Shown here in pieces: positions 16,504-22,795 of a DNA stretch of 23,167 bases. The stretch's first letter is position 1; each line of letters opens with the position of its first letter. The stretch is from a virus: the IMG/VR virus record IMGVR_UViG_3300025648_001244, positions 1-23,167 of that record; one strand, given 5' to 3'. A program made the position numbers and the translations under genes. The notes beneath the pieces were generated by a model, which was given only the letters and a program-made list of their open reading frames with translations, was not told the DNA's origin and searched no databases.

Positions 16504-16791
16504 ATGAACTTGAATCCCGCTGAATTGCTCAATCCCATTTTCAACTTTCTGGACACCCTGATTGCAGACGACGGCGTTTATCTCTACCTGGTGTTTGTCT
16601 GGCTGGCGTTGCTGGCCATCGGTTGGATTTTCAGCGGCGGCTTGCGGAAACGGATGAAAGGAAATTCAACCACGGTCATTCCCGGCATTATTTTCACGAT
16701 GCAACCGCCGACACAATCCCCACCGCCAATCATCGGCATCGAGGTCGGGCAGACATGGAACGATGACGACGAAACGATGGACGAACCATGA
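16504..16791 (+). CDS. small single-pass membrane protein, holin-like architecture
   Basis: A 95-aa protein with one transmembrane helix at about residues 26-44 (YLYLVFVWLALLAIGWIF), a basic segment after it (GLRKRMKG) and an acidic, Pro-rich tail. It has one of the few good Shine-Dalgarno sites in the window: GGAGG at 16492-16496, 7 bases before the ATG. The size and position after the tail genes would suit a holin or other lysis helper, but one helix and an acidic tail are not diagnostic and no endolysin lies nearby. Its last codons overlap a following ATG (ATGA). Confidence 0.65.
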   Translation: MNLNPAELLNPIFNFLDTLIADDGVYLYLVFVWLALLAIGWIFSGGLRKRMKGNSTTVIPGIIFTMQPPTQSPPPIIGIEVGQTWNDDDETMDEP

Positions 16792-17270
16792 CAACTTTTC
16801 ATTCCCGACAATCAGGCGATGCTAGGCGCACTCGCAAAAACGAGAACGCCAGCACGTTTAATTTCGCGTCACAAATTGCACCATCAATTCGCACGGTTGC
16901 ATTCACGAAGCGCGAAAAGTCCGATGCAATAATTTTCAAGTCACGGGTTAGTCGCTGGTCACTGATTTGTATTTTTAGACATAGGCACGCCTTACCCCTT
17001 GTCAAAACAAGGTTTTTACGGCTCGCCAATAGCTCACCGATGGCCGCGCGGAGTCCCGCGAGACGGTCACGCGATAGGCGCGCAACATCCGGCAAGACAT
17101 CCGGCGCCATGTCCGCGCAACGTCCCGGCAATGGCCGGGCAGTGGCAACGGCAATGCCGCCGAGCGTCCGTAAAGACGAATCGCAAGACAACTTGCCTTG
17201 TTCTCGAATTGGACGCGCCATGTCCGCGCCGGGAACTGGCGAGACGACTCGCCTCAAATCTCAACCATGA
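16788..17270 (+). CDS. doubtful ORF containing the RHALP block
   Basis: A 160-aa frame whose ATG overlaps the previous stop; the 13 bases GGACGAACCATGA at 16779-16791 also occur at the previous start (16495-16507), which argues for translational coupling. The composition is poor for a folded protein: very rich in Arg, Ser and Ala. Residues about 66-88 read RHALPLVKTRFLRLA then SPMAAR, and a similar peptide is encoded on the minus strand at 18206-18272. After it the frame enters a word array with a period of about 11 bases. I cannot tell whether this is a gene or a repeat element that happens to be open. Confidence 0.3.
   Translation: MTTFHSRQSGDARRTRKNENASTFNFASQIAPSIRTVAFTKREKSDAIIFKSRVSRWSLICIFRHRHALPLVKTRFLRLANSSPMAARSPARRSRDRRATSGKTSGAMSAQRPGNGRAVATAMPPSVRKDESQDNLPCSRIGRAMSAPGTGETTRLKSQP
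16984..17050 (+). repeat. 67-bp block, copy A (inverted relative to copy B)
   Basis: Begins GGCACGC and ends GCGCG. Aligned without gaps to the reverse complement of 18206-18272 it matches at 50 of 67 positions (hand count), including CGGCTCGCCAA and TTACCCC. An array of GCA-containing words follows downstream, at 17082-17153. Confidence 0.75.
17082..17160 (+). repeat. GCA-word array after copy A
   Basis: GCA or GCG words, mostly inside CCGGCAA/CGCGCAA contexts, start at 17082, 17092, 17104, 17117, 17128 and 17139 (spacing 10-13), then come closer at 17145 and 17151. The rest of 16,792-17,282 shows no convincing gene apart from the doubtful ORF. Confidence 0.5.
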
Positions 17271-17282
17271 CATTCAAAAATT

Positions 17283-17786
17283 ATGAATACACCAACCACA
17301 CCAACGCCCGATCTTGAATCGCTGCGCAAAGCCGTTCAGGAATTCCGGCCTGTTCCGCATCGTGTGCCGTTCAACGGTTTGAAGCCAGTCCATGATTTCA
17401 TCGTGGAATTGCGCAAGCAAACTGCGTCCTATGCCGCCATAGCTGAATTGCTGGAACAACATGGGGTCAAAACCAGCCGGGCGCGTGTGGCTGAATACGG
17501 CCGCATTGTCCTGGAAGGCGGAAAAAATCGCAAACGGCGGAAACGGGCGAAATTCGCGCCGGTCGTCAATGACCCGGCCACGCCTCAAAGTGCGCCAGTC
17601 GTGGCCGCAAAACCCGCGCCGGCCACGCCGCCGGCAACGGCGATCACGAGCGATGTCCCGCCGCCACCAAAAGAATATTCTCCATACCGTTCACGCGGAC
17701 CGCACATTGCCAACGTGAGAATGATGGGTGCCGAGGAAGCCAAAGAATTTGATGAGAGCCTGAAACCGAAACCGCCCGCGAGCTGA
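17283..17786 (+). CDS. putative HTH DNA-binding protein
   Basis: A 167-aa protein. Residues 47-76 (TASYAAIAELLEQHGVKTSRARVAEYGR) have the SYxxIAxxLxxxGVxxS shape of a helix-turn-helix found in small plasmid- and mobile-element-type regulators. A basic patch (KNRKRRKRAK, about 81-90) follows, then a long Pro/Ala linker and a C-terminal segment HIANVRMMGAEEAKEFDESL. It lies alone between the two inverted 67-bp blocks and their arrays, so it may bind them, but no operator is shown. No good Shine-Dalgarno. GC content and codon use look like those of the phage part. Confidence 0.7.
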   Translation: MNTPTTPTPDLESLRKAVQEFRPVPHRVPFNGLKPVHDFIVELRKQTASYAAIAELLEQHGVKTSRARVAEYGRIVLEGGKNRKRRKRAKFAPVVNDPATPQSAPVVAAKPAPATPPATAITSDVPPPPKEYSPYRSRGPHIANVRMMGAEEAKEFDESLKPKPPAS

Positions 17787-17814
17787 CGCAGGCCGGAAAG
17801 CAATCCGGCGATGC

Positions 17815-17935
17815 GCCAGCATCGCCACGCTGCCCGGCGCGGCAGCCAGAGCGCCTAATAAGCAGGCCAGCGACGACCGCCAGCCACCCGCAGCCACAAA
17901 GGTTCGGACGCCGCCCCGACAAGCCAGTAACGCCA
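17815..17935. repeat. irregular GCCA-word stretch
   Basis: GCCA-type words recur at 17815, 17824, 17844, 17866, 17879, 17883, 17893, 17923 and 17932. The spacing is often near 10-13 but irregular. It follows the HTH gene directly. I see no gene in 17,787-18,423; this stretch, the next array and block copy B fill much of it. Confidence 0.35.
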
Positions 17936-17961
17936 CCATAGAAGCAAGTTTTTTTCGGTTG

Positions 17962-18191
17962 GCAGCACGATTAGCAGCGGCGAGGCAATACGGTTAGCAA
18001 CAGGGTGGTAACGACGCGAGGCAGCATCCGAAGCAACAAAGTTCGCAGCGTGGTTAGCAGCACGGTTAGCACCGGGTTCGCAACAAGGTGGTAATCACGC
18101 GAGGCAACATCCGAAGCAGCAAAGTTTGCAACGTGGTTAGCAACACCGTGGAATAGCACGGTTAGCAACTGACGCAACAATGCGGTTAGCA
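17962..18191 (-). repeat. 12-bp-period array of GCAAC/GTTAGCA words after copy B
   Basis: GCA (or GTA) words start at 17962, 17974, 17985, 17997, 18008, 18021, 18033, 18045, 18057, 18069, 18080, 18091, 18104, 18116, 18128 and 18140, a spacing of 11-13 sixteen times running; then it loosens (18156, 18165, 18174, 18189). The common unit resembles GGTTAGCARCAC. Within it, 18000-18066 and 18083-18149 are imperfect direct repeats (about 9 mismatches in 67). Read from copy B it lies on the minus-strand downstream side. Confidence 0.75.
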
Positions 18192-18205
18192 CGAACGAAG
18201 CATTT

Positions 18206-18272
18206 CGCGCAGCACTCGGCGAGATTTTGGCGAGCCGCAGAAACCGTGTGAAACTACGGGGTAACGCGTGCC
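18206..18272 (-). repeat. 67-bp block, copy B (inverted relative to copy A)
   Basis: The reverse complement begins GGCACGC and ends GCGCG, aligning without gaps to copy A at 16984-17050. In the phase that gives RHALPRSFTRFLRLA and SPSAAR, several differences from copy A are synonymous (Arg, Leu, Ser, Ala codons), which hints at a once-coding origin. The minus frame is open from 18441 to 17971 but turns into low-complexity sequence in the array. Confidence 0.75.
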
Positions 18273-18423
18273 TTGTCGAAAAGCATTTATCAGGGCAGAT
18301 TTGCCGCACCACAAAATTGTAGTTGCTTGAGGCGACCGGAGGCGTTTTGAAATCCCATTCGTGGATAAATCTTGCGGAAATTCGCCAGTCTGATTTGATA
18401 AATCCACGCCAACAAAGGTCGTC

Positions 18424-18837
18424 ATGGAAATCACCGAGCATACGGTGGCTTACAAAACACGACTTAAAACTTGTTTGGCGGCTATGCCATATCGTTTTGC
18501 CATATTCGTCTTGTGTCTGCTGGCACTCGGAGCAGGTCAGAAGTTATGCCCGGTTCACAATGCGCCGATGACACGAAAACTGGTGCCGGTTATTGTTATT
18601 ATGGATCGGCATCGAGTTGAGGAATGGCAAGCATACACCAATGCGCGAGCACGACTTTTCCCATATTCATGTGACGAAATTTGCACTAATGCTGAGGACG
18701 TATTTAAGACCAGCGACAACTTGGATAGTGTGCCCACAAATGTTTGGATTTATGTGTGTCCTAAATGTGAGGAGCGCAAACGACAGTGGCAGGCAGATCA
18801 CCCACCACGGAAAGCAGAGCCGGGGGAAGTTCCATGA
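18424..18837 (+). CDS. secreted/membrane-anchored CPxH...CPxC small protein
   Basis: A 137-aa protein with a hydrophobic segment at residues 24-37 (FAIFVLCLLALGAG). ATG 18484 would give a 117-aa form with a more standard signal peptide, so the start is open. The mature part has CPVH (Cys42, His45) followed by NAPM and, near the end, CPKC (Cys112, Cys115) before EERKRQW. Paired CxxH and CPxC motifs of this kind suggest a metal-binding or zinc-ribbon-like fold, and I recall similar small exported proteins of unknown role in many bacteria. No operon partner is evident; the next gene begins 27 bases on. Confidence 0.75.
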   Translation: MEITEHTVAYKTRLKTCLAAMPYRFAIFVLCLLALGAGQKLCPVHNAPMTRKLVPVIVIMDRHRVEEWQAYTNARARLFPYSCDEICTNAEDVFKTSDNLDSVPTNVWIYVCPKCEERKRQWQADHPPRKAEPGEVP

Positions 18838-18864
18838 CGCAGCTTTGATGATTCGCCGGAGCCA

Positions 18865-19212
18865 ATGCGATTCACGCGAATGAATATTTTCACGACAGAT
18901 CACCCGCTGACATTGCAGCCGTCACGGTTTGACACGAGGGAGCATCCGTTGCTCTCCTTCGTTTGCCATGTCTCTGTCATGGCTCTGATTTTCACGCCTT
19001 TGATTCTGGTTAGCCTTTATTTCTATGCCATCAGCGACATTGGCGCAGAGCCGAATCCCTTTCCTGATCCTTGGCTGGATTTAGCCGCTGGGACTGCCTT
19101 GTCATTTGTCATCGGTTTGGCCTGTGCGTCTCTTATTATATTGACGTATCGCTTGCTGGCACGGGCTTGGAGCCGCAATATGCTCACCAAGTCACCGGAG
19201 CCAGGATGTTGA
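18865..19212 (+). CDS. two-helix membrane protein, hypothetical
   Basis: A 115-aa protein with two likely transmembrane helices: about 34-54 (VSVMALIFTPLILVSLYFYAI) and about 73-94 (GTALSFVIGLACASLIILTY). They are separated by a short acidic/Pro loop (EPNPFPDPWLD), and the tail is basic. I recognise no family. ATG 18865 and ATG 18880 are both possible. Base composition is lower in GC than in the tail genes. The stop falls inside the GTTGAA array that follows. Confidence 0.65.
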   Translation: MRFTRMNIFTTDHPLTLQPSRFDTREHPLLSFVCHVSVMALIFTPLILVSLYFYAISDIGAEPNPFPDPWLDLAAGTALSFVIGLACASLIILTYRLLARAWSRNMLTKSPEPGC

Positions 19213-19275
19213 AAAGCGTTGAATCACCCTGTTGAATTTTGTTGAACGGCGTTGAAACCATCAACGCATTTCAAC
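19208..19275. repeat. 10-bp-phased GTTGAA array
   Basis: GTTGAA starts at 19208, 19218, 19231, 19241 and 19251 (spacing 10, 13, 10, 10), then an inverted TTCAAC occurs at 19270. The words would lie on roughly one face of the helix, as in iterons or clustered operators. From 19,276 to 19,429 I see no gene; a GCATCC/GGATGC inverted repeat near 19,350 is the only structure. Confidence 0.7.
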
Positions 19276-19429
19276 ACAATTTTCCGTGCCATGCGGTGCA
19301 TAGCCGAAAAACTACGATTTTCCGTAGGGGTGGGGCGTCCCGCTTTCGAGCATCCGATTAGGATGCTAACGGAATGATTTCAAACGGGGCTATTGGCTTA
19401 AAATCCGAATGTGGCAAATGGATTTAGAA

Positions 19430-19511
19430 GCGGCAAAAGGCGACAAAAGGCGGCAAGTTAAAGCGACAAATTGCGGCAAATTCATTGCCGCCTTTTGCCG
19501 CTTTTTGTCGC
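19430..19511. repeat. GCGRCAA word array forming a large inverted repeat
   Basis: GCGGCAA or GCGACAA starts at 19430, 19440, 19450, 19463 and 19473; the complement TTGCCGC/TTGTCGC follows at 19485, 19495 and 19505. The outer arms 19430-19456 and 19485-19511 pair over 27 bases with three mismatches, leaving a 28-base loop. The 10-bp phase with one 13-bp step echoes the GTTGAA array. From 19,512 to 19,618 I see nothing else. Confidence 0.75.
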
Positions 19512-19618
19512 TCGGTTTCGAGCCGCGTTTTTTCCAAACGATTTCGTTAGGAGATGGTGTCTATGATTTTCTGCCAGCGGATGCGGGCAAGACGAACGCA
19601 AGATCGGCGGCTAATTTT

Positions 19619-20317
19619 TCATTCTGGTTTTCGCAATATGGTCGGCGGGTTACCAGTGTTTAAGTGTAAGACGGGAACATTCGTATGGCTCTGAATCGGT
19701 TTTGGGTAATCAGATTCAAGGCCAACATCTATCGTTGGGCTTTGTCGCCAAAAATTTGTGCCCGATAGCGACATCCCTACAACCTGCTTGTGTTGTAAAT
19801 CAATATCAAATTGAACGGTATAGCTTTTGAGCCGTTCTTCACGAGTGGTGGCTTGGGGACTCTCCCAAGTAATTCTGCAATAAGGAACATGACCAATTTT
19901 TTTACTGTCAGAAGGAATTTCTAAACTTGTCGGCTGTTCGTTGACATGAAAGGTTTCCTGCTGATAACCAAGTTTAGAAAAAGAACTTCTAGCAAGATCA
20001 ATCGCTGAGTTCGTAGTCATGTTATCATTTCCAGAAAACCGCTCTATATTATCAAAGTTCTGTATTGTAAACCAGTCATCAGGTGAACGGAAACCATTTA
20101 CACAGCCGAATGAAAACGCAAACCAGTAATGGTTTGTCAGCCACAATCCGCCGCCAACGTTATTCGTGTAAGGACTCGCATTGAATTTTCCTACTTGTTC
20201 AACGGTTATAGGCTGTGCAATCGGCAATTCGAGTTGCTTTGCGCAGTTTGAAACGTGTGGTAAAATTGCTACCAATACAGCATTTGAATAGGCCGCTGTT
20301 ATTTGGATGAATGGCAT
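19619..20317 (-). CDS. hypothetical exported protein in a low-GC patch
   Basis: A 232-aa minus-strand protein. Residues 4-24 are moderately hydrophobic, ending near SNCA, and could be a signal peptide. The body has NNVGGGLWLTNHYWFAFSFGC, a stretch with FDNIERFSGNDNMTTNSAIDLAR, an SSFSKLGYQQETFHV helix, and VPYCRITW then VQFDIDLQHKQVVGMSLSG. A pattern of a small helix (xLARxxFxKLGY) before a beta strand (PxYxxTW) is one I recall from hypothetical proteins typical of Verrucomicrobia. Function unknown. The gene is clearly poorer in GC than its surroundings (40% in 19801-19980 by hand count), which suggests recent transfer. Its start abuts a truncated gene. Confidence 0.7.
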   Translation of the reverse strand: MPFIQITAAYSNAVLVAILPHVSNCAKQLELPIAQPITVEQVGKFNASPYTNNVGGGLWLTNHYWFAFSFGCVNGFRSPDDWFTIQNFDNIERFSGNDNMTTNSAIDLARSSFSKLGYQQETFHVNEQPTSLEIPSDSKKIGHVPYCRITWESPQATTREERLKSYTVQFDIDLQHKQVVGMSLSGTNFWRQSPTIDVGLESDYPKPIQSHTNVPVLHLNTGNPPTILRKPE

Positions 20318-20322
20318 AGAAT

Positions 20323-20451
20323 TTAGTTGTTATAGCCGTGGTTGTTGTCCCATTGCAACCGGGGCGGGATGTCGAGTTGCACCGAGGCGGCCGCCCCCAG
20401 GGCGGTCGCGAGCCAGATTGCGCCAAATATCAGATTGTATAAACGCCGCAT
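20323..20451 (-). pseudogene. truncated start of a secreted C39-peptidase-like protein
   Basis: A 42-aa minus-strand remnant: a signal peptide (MRRLYNLIFGAIWLATALGAAA) followed by VQLDIPPRLQWDNNHGYNN and a stop. The mature start matches the opening I know from secreted C39-like peptidases, where PPRxQWxxNxGY is followed by the catalytic Cys (GYCGE). Here the protein ends right where that Cys should be, and the low-GC patch begins. I read it as a gene cut by an insertion or deletion; a short genuine secreted peptide is the alternative. No remaining part of the gene is visible elsewhere in the window. Confidence 0.5.
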
Positions 20452-20572
20452 GGGGTCAGGAAATGGCCGGTTTGAGGATTGGGTTCTGCTGGGGCAAACC
20501 GGCCAGCACCGTATTCTCCCGGCTCCGTCCGGACTGGCAAGATTATTCACTCGCTCCGAACCGTCTTCCCCA

Positions 20573-20600
20573 GACCCGAAAGCCGAGACCCGAGACCCGA
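20573..20600 (-). repeat. 7-bp GACCCGA heptad array
   Basis: Four heptads (GACCCGA, AAGCCGA, GACCCGA, GACCCGA) end two bases before the stop side of the next minus-strand gene at 20602. Same period as the arrays in the phage part but outside it. Confidence 0.65.
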
Positions 20601-20601
20601 A

Positions 20602-20829
20602 TCAAACGGTGCGCACCGTCAGCCGCCAGTGGATGTCGAAATGCGGGGCGGGGTGTTTGTGATGGTTGACCGACGGGAGCGGATGTTTTTTTTCGGCGAC
20701 TACCTCATGACCGCAGATTTCACAGCGGTAAATGCCCGCATGGGGTGCCGGGGTGCCGGGTTCGAGGAGATGGTCAAAGATGGGGTCGCGGCGGTGCAGC
20801 AAATAATTATCGTGCTTATAATGGGCCAT
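20602..20829 (-). CDS. small CxxC/His-rich (zinc-ribbon-like) protein
   Basis: A 75-aa protein. The pattern IYRCEICGHE (Cys36, Cys39) is followed by KKHPLPSVNHHKHP (His49, His56, His57, His59) and the ending IHWRLTV. This combination (GxYRCExCGxE...HPLPxxNHHxH...WRL) is a layout I recall from small uncharacterised proteins in many proteobacteria and related groups. Two Cys and several His suggest metal binding, but no role is known. The frame is compact, with ordinary composition and no overlap with other credible genes. The upstream 20,830-21,073 holds no convincing gene. Confidence 0.82.
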   Translation of the reverse strand: MAHYKHDNYLLHRRDPIFDHLLEPGTPAPHAGIYRCEICGHEVVAEKKHPLPSVNHHKHPAPHFDIHWRLTVRTV

Positions 20830-21073
20830 AGTGAATCACGGTAGCCTGCGAGTCCGACAGGCATCTGCCCTAGTTTTCTGGCTCCCTGGGTCGGCGCGGG
20901 CGGCCAGAATATGGAACAACTTCAATCCCCCAATAGCACTGATGCTTCTGAGCCAACGGATTGTGGCCCATACCTTATCCCACATTCCCATCCGAGCAAC
21001 ACCAATTTTGGCTTTTTTTGACCGCGAATTGCTTTGCGGAACCCATCGCCGCGCTAACCGATACCCGCACGGG

Positions 21074-21295
21074 TCAATTCTGAGCCAACTCACCGATATA
21101 CCAGTCCTCGACCTTTTTACGCGCCCAAGGAGTTTTACGGAGAAAGGTCAGGCTGGATTTAACGGTGGGATTGAACTGGAAACAGCGGACTGGAATGCGC
21201 CGCCCCATTTCGCTCCAGCCGTGCTTCTGCACGAGGTGGTTCAGAATGGTTTCCAAGGTGATGCCGTGCAGGGGATCACGGGGATGTTCAGGCAT
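21074..21295 (-). CDS. VF530-family DNA-binding protein (DUF2132)
   Basis: A 73-aa protein with the family hallmarks in order: DPLHGITLETILNHLV (residues 7-22), GWSEMGRRIPVRCF, then FNPTVKSSLTFLRKTPWARKKVE ending in a short Tyr-containing helix. The canonical family reads DPLHGxTLexILxxLVxxxGWexLgxxIxIxCFxxxPSxxSSLKFLRKTPWARxxVE, so the match covers the whole length. Members are small helical proteins reported to bind DNA (VF530 from Vibrio fischeri is the structural example). It stands alone, 244 bases upstream of the zinc-ribbon-like gene on the same strand. Confidence 0.93.
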   Translation of the reverse strand: MPEHPRDPLHGITLETILNHLVQKHGWSEMGRRIPVRCFQFNPTVKSSLTFLRKTPWARKKVEDWYIGELAQN

Positions 21296-21360
21296 GCAGG
21301 AAGCCTAGCAAACCGGGGCCAAAGGGCAACCCCAACGATGAATCCGAACGGGCGCATCTT

Positions 21361-21510
21361 GGCACTGCCCCGAAACTTCCGCCGTTCGGAGCGCCGGCTT
21401 GCAGCCGGCTTTGCGCGTTCATGCCTGCCAAATGGCCAGAAAACACTGACCGCATACGACCAGCGGAAGCGTTAAGCCGGTCACTGACCGGCGCTCCCCG
21501 GGGCAGTGCC
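21361..21510. repeat. inverted pair of REP-like hairpins (BIME-like)
   Basis: On the + strand, GGAGCGCCGG at 21388 opens a hairpin (GCCGGCT/AGCCGGC, 21393-21409). On the minus strand the same GGAGCGCCGG head (complement at 21488-21497) opens a hairpin GCCGGTC/GACCGGC (21476-21492). The outer words at 21361-21371 (GGCACTGCCCC) and 21500-21510 are exact complements. A conserved head plus a GC-rich hairpin in opposite orientations is the form of REP/BIME elements. It fills much of the gap between the VF530 gene and the glycosidase. Confidence 0.65.
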
Positions 21511-21655
21511 GGGATACGCCCAATCTGAACGACCTGCCGTTACGGAATATATGCTTGGCACCCGCAGGAACTGTCCATAAAGTTGCCCCTGCCAAATGAC
21601 TTGGTTACCACAATCACTGGTTCGGTTGCTGCCCTCGTCGCGTTGGGGGATTGAT

Positions 21656-22789
21656 ATGCGCTTATTAAAGCACCTGCCAGTTCTCGCCGCTGTTTGGATT
21701 GGTGCCACCCAGTTCCTGTCGGCGGCAGACTCCGCCACCGGGCGCACCGTTCTCCCGGCCATTCCCGCAGGGCGGCTGGTGGACACCAACACGCTGGCGC
21801 GCATCTATGCCGAGGTGAAGACGCCCTTCAAATACGATGTGGTCATCCAAGGCGCAAGCCCAAATGAATTCGTGGACTGTCCGGGCGTGTTCCGCAGCGG
21901 TGACCACTGGTATATGATGTATATCGCCATCAGCAACCGGGTCGGCTACCAGACTTTTCTGGCGCAAAGCGACGACCTGCTGCACTGGCAGAAGCTTGGC
22001 AAAATCCTGTCCCTGCAAGCGGCGGATACTTGGGATCGTTTCCAGTCGGCCGGCGGTTTGTCCCTGGCGGATTACCATTGGGACGGCACGCACACGCTGG
22101 AAAAGTTCGCGGGTAAATACTGGCTCTCCTACATTGGCGGGGCCAAGCCCGGCTATGAGACCGATCCGTTGAGCATCGGCATGGCGTGGACGGAGAACCC
22201 CGCCGAAGTCAAGGAATGGAACCGGTCCGCCGAAAACCCGGTGCTGTCCCCTGCCCAGCCGGACGTGCGCGCCTACGAGGCCAAAACACTCTACAAAAGC
22301 CAAATCATCCATGACGCCGCCGAATCTCTCGGCTGGCCATTCGTGATGTATTACAACGGACACTTCAAGGCGGGTTACGAACAGATTGGCATGGCGGTGT
22401 CCCGGGACATGGTTCACTGGCAGCGCTATGGCACAGAATCGGTAATTGCCAACGGTCAGGCCCAGCAGCGTGGCATCAGCGGCGACCCGCAAATTGTCAA
22501 AATTGGGGACGTATGGGTGATGTTCTACTTTGGCGCCTTCTGGGAGCCGAAGGCCTTTGACACTTTCGCCGCCTCCTACGACCTGGTTCACTGGAGCAAA
22601 TGGACCGGCCCGCATCTGATAGACCCATCGGAGCCGTATGACCAGACATTTGCCCACAAGCCGTGGCTGGTGAAATGGAACGGCGTGGTCTATCACTACT
22701 ATTGCGCCGTCGGCAATAAAGGCCGGGTCATCGCGGTGGCCACCTCACGCAACCTGCGCCCGGGGGCGGGCACCGCCGTCCAACCCTGA
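21656..22789 (+). CDS. secreted GH43-like glycosidase (five-bladed propeller)
   Basis: A 377-aa protein. ATG 21656 is chosen because it starts a signal peptide (MRLLKHLPVLAAVWIGA, cut near AA-D25) and has a GGGGG stretch a few bases upstream; the frame is open earlier from 21596. The mature protein repeats propeller blades with W-Y/D-L-V-H-W elements: DCPGVFRSGDHWYMMY (Asp74), SDDLLHWQKLGK, EKFAGKYWLSYIGG, VSRDMVHWQRYG, SGDPQIVKIGDVWVMFYFGAFW, HKPWLVKWNGVVYHYYCAVG. This follows the GH43/GH32-type plan. Substrate unknown; arabinan- or xylan-type sugars are common in the family. The catalytic triad cannot be fixed by eye beyond Asp74 as a candidate base. Confidence 0.85.
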   Translation: MRLLKHLPVLAAVWIGATQFLSAADSATGRTVLPAIPAGRLVDTNTLARIYAEVKTPFKYDVVIQGASPNEFVDCPGVFRSGDHWYMMYIAISNRVGYQTFLAQSDDLLHWQKLGKILSLQAADTWDRFQSAGGLSLADYHWDGTHTLEKFAGKYWLSYIGGAKPGYETDPLSIGMAWTENPAEVKEWNRSAENPVLSPAQPDVRAYEAKTLYKSQIIHDAAESLGWPFVMYYNGHFKAGYEQIGMAVSRDMVHWQRYGTESVIANGQAQQRGISGDPQIVKIGDVWVMFYFGAFWEPKAFDTFAASYDLVHWSKWTGPHLIDPSEPYDQTFAHKPWLVKWNGVVYHYYCAVGNKGRVIAVATSRNLRPGAGTAVQP

Positions 22790-22795
22790 CCAACT

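Noticed and set aside
17962-18191. CRISPR array
   Set aside because: The period is only 11-13 bp, the words are degenerate, and there are no spacers of 25-40 bp or cas genes.
16984-18272. Diversity-generating retroelement (template/variable repeat pair)
   Set aside because: No reverse transcriptase, the copies are inverted, and differences are not confined to A positions.
17971-18441. 156-aa minus-strand ORF as a real gene
   Set aside because: It turns into frame-shifting low-complexity sequence in the array and overlaps the start of the + strand gene at 18424; kept only as a possible relic around copy B.
19409-19663. 84-aa + strand ORF
   Set aside because: It runs through the GCGRCAA inverted repeat and into the antisense of the 19619-20317 gene; no protein-like pattern.
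20836-21093. 85-aa minus-strand ORF between the VF530 and zinc-ribbon genes
   Set aside because: Basic, low-information composition, overlaps the VF530 stop region, and no motif recognised.
20831-21475. 214-aa + strand ORF
   Set aside because: It is antisense to the clear VF530 gene and crosses the REP-like repeat.
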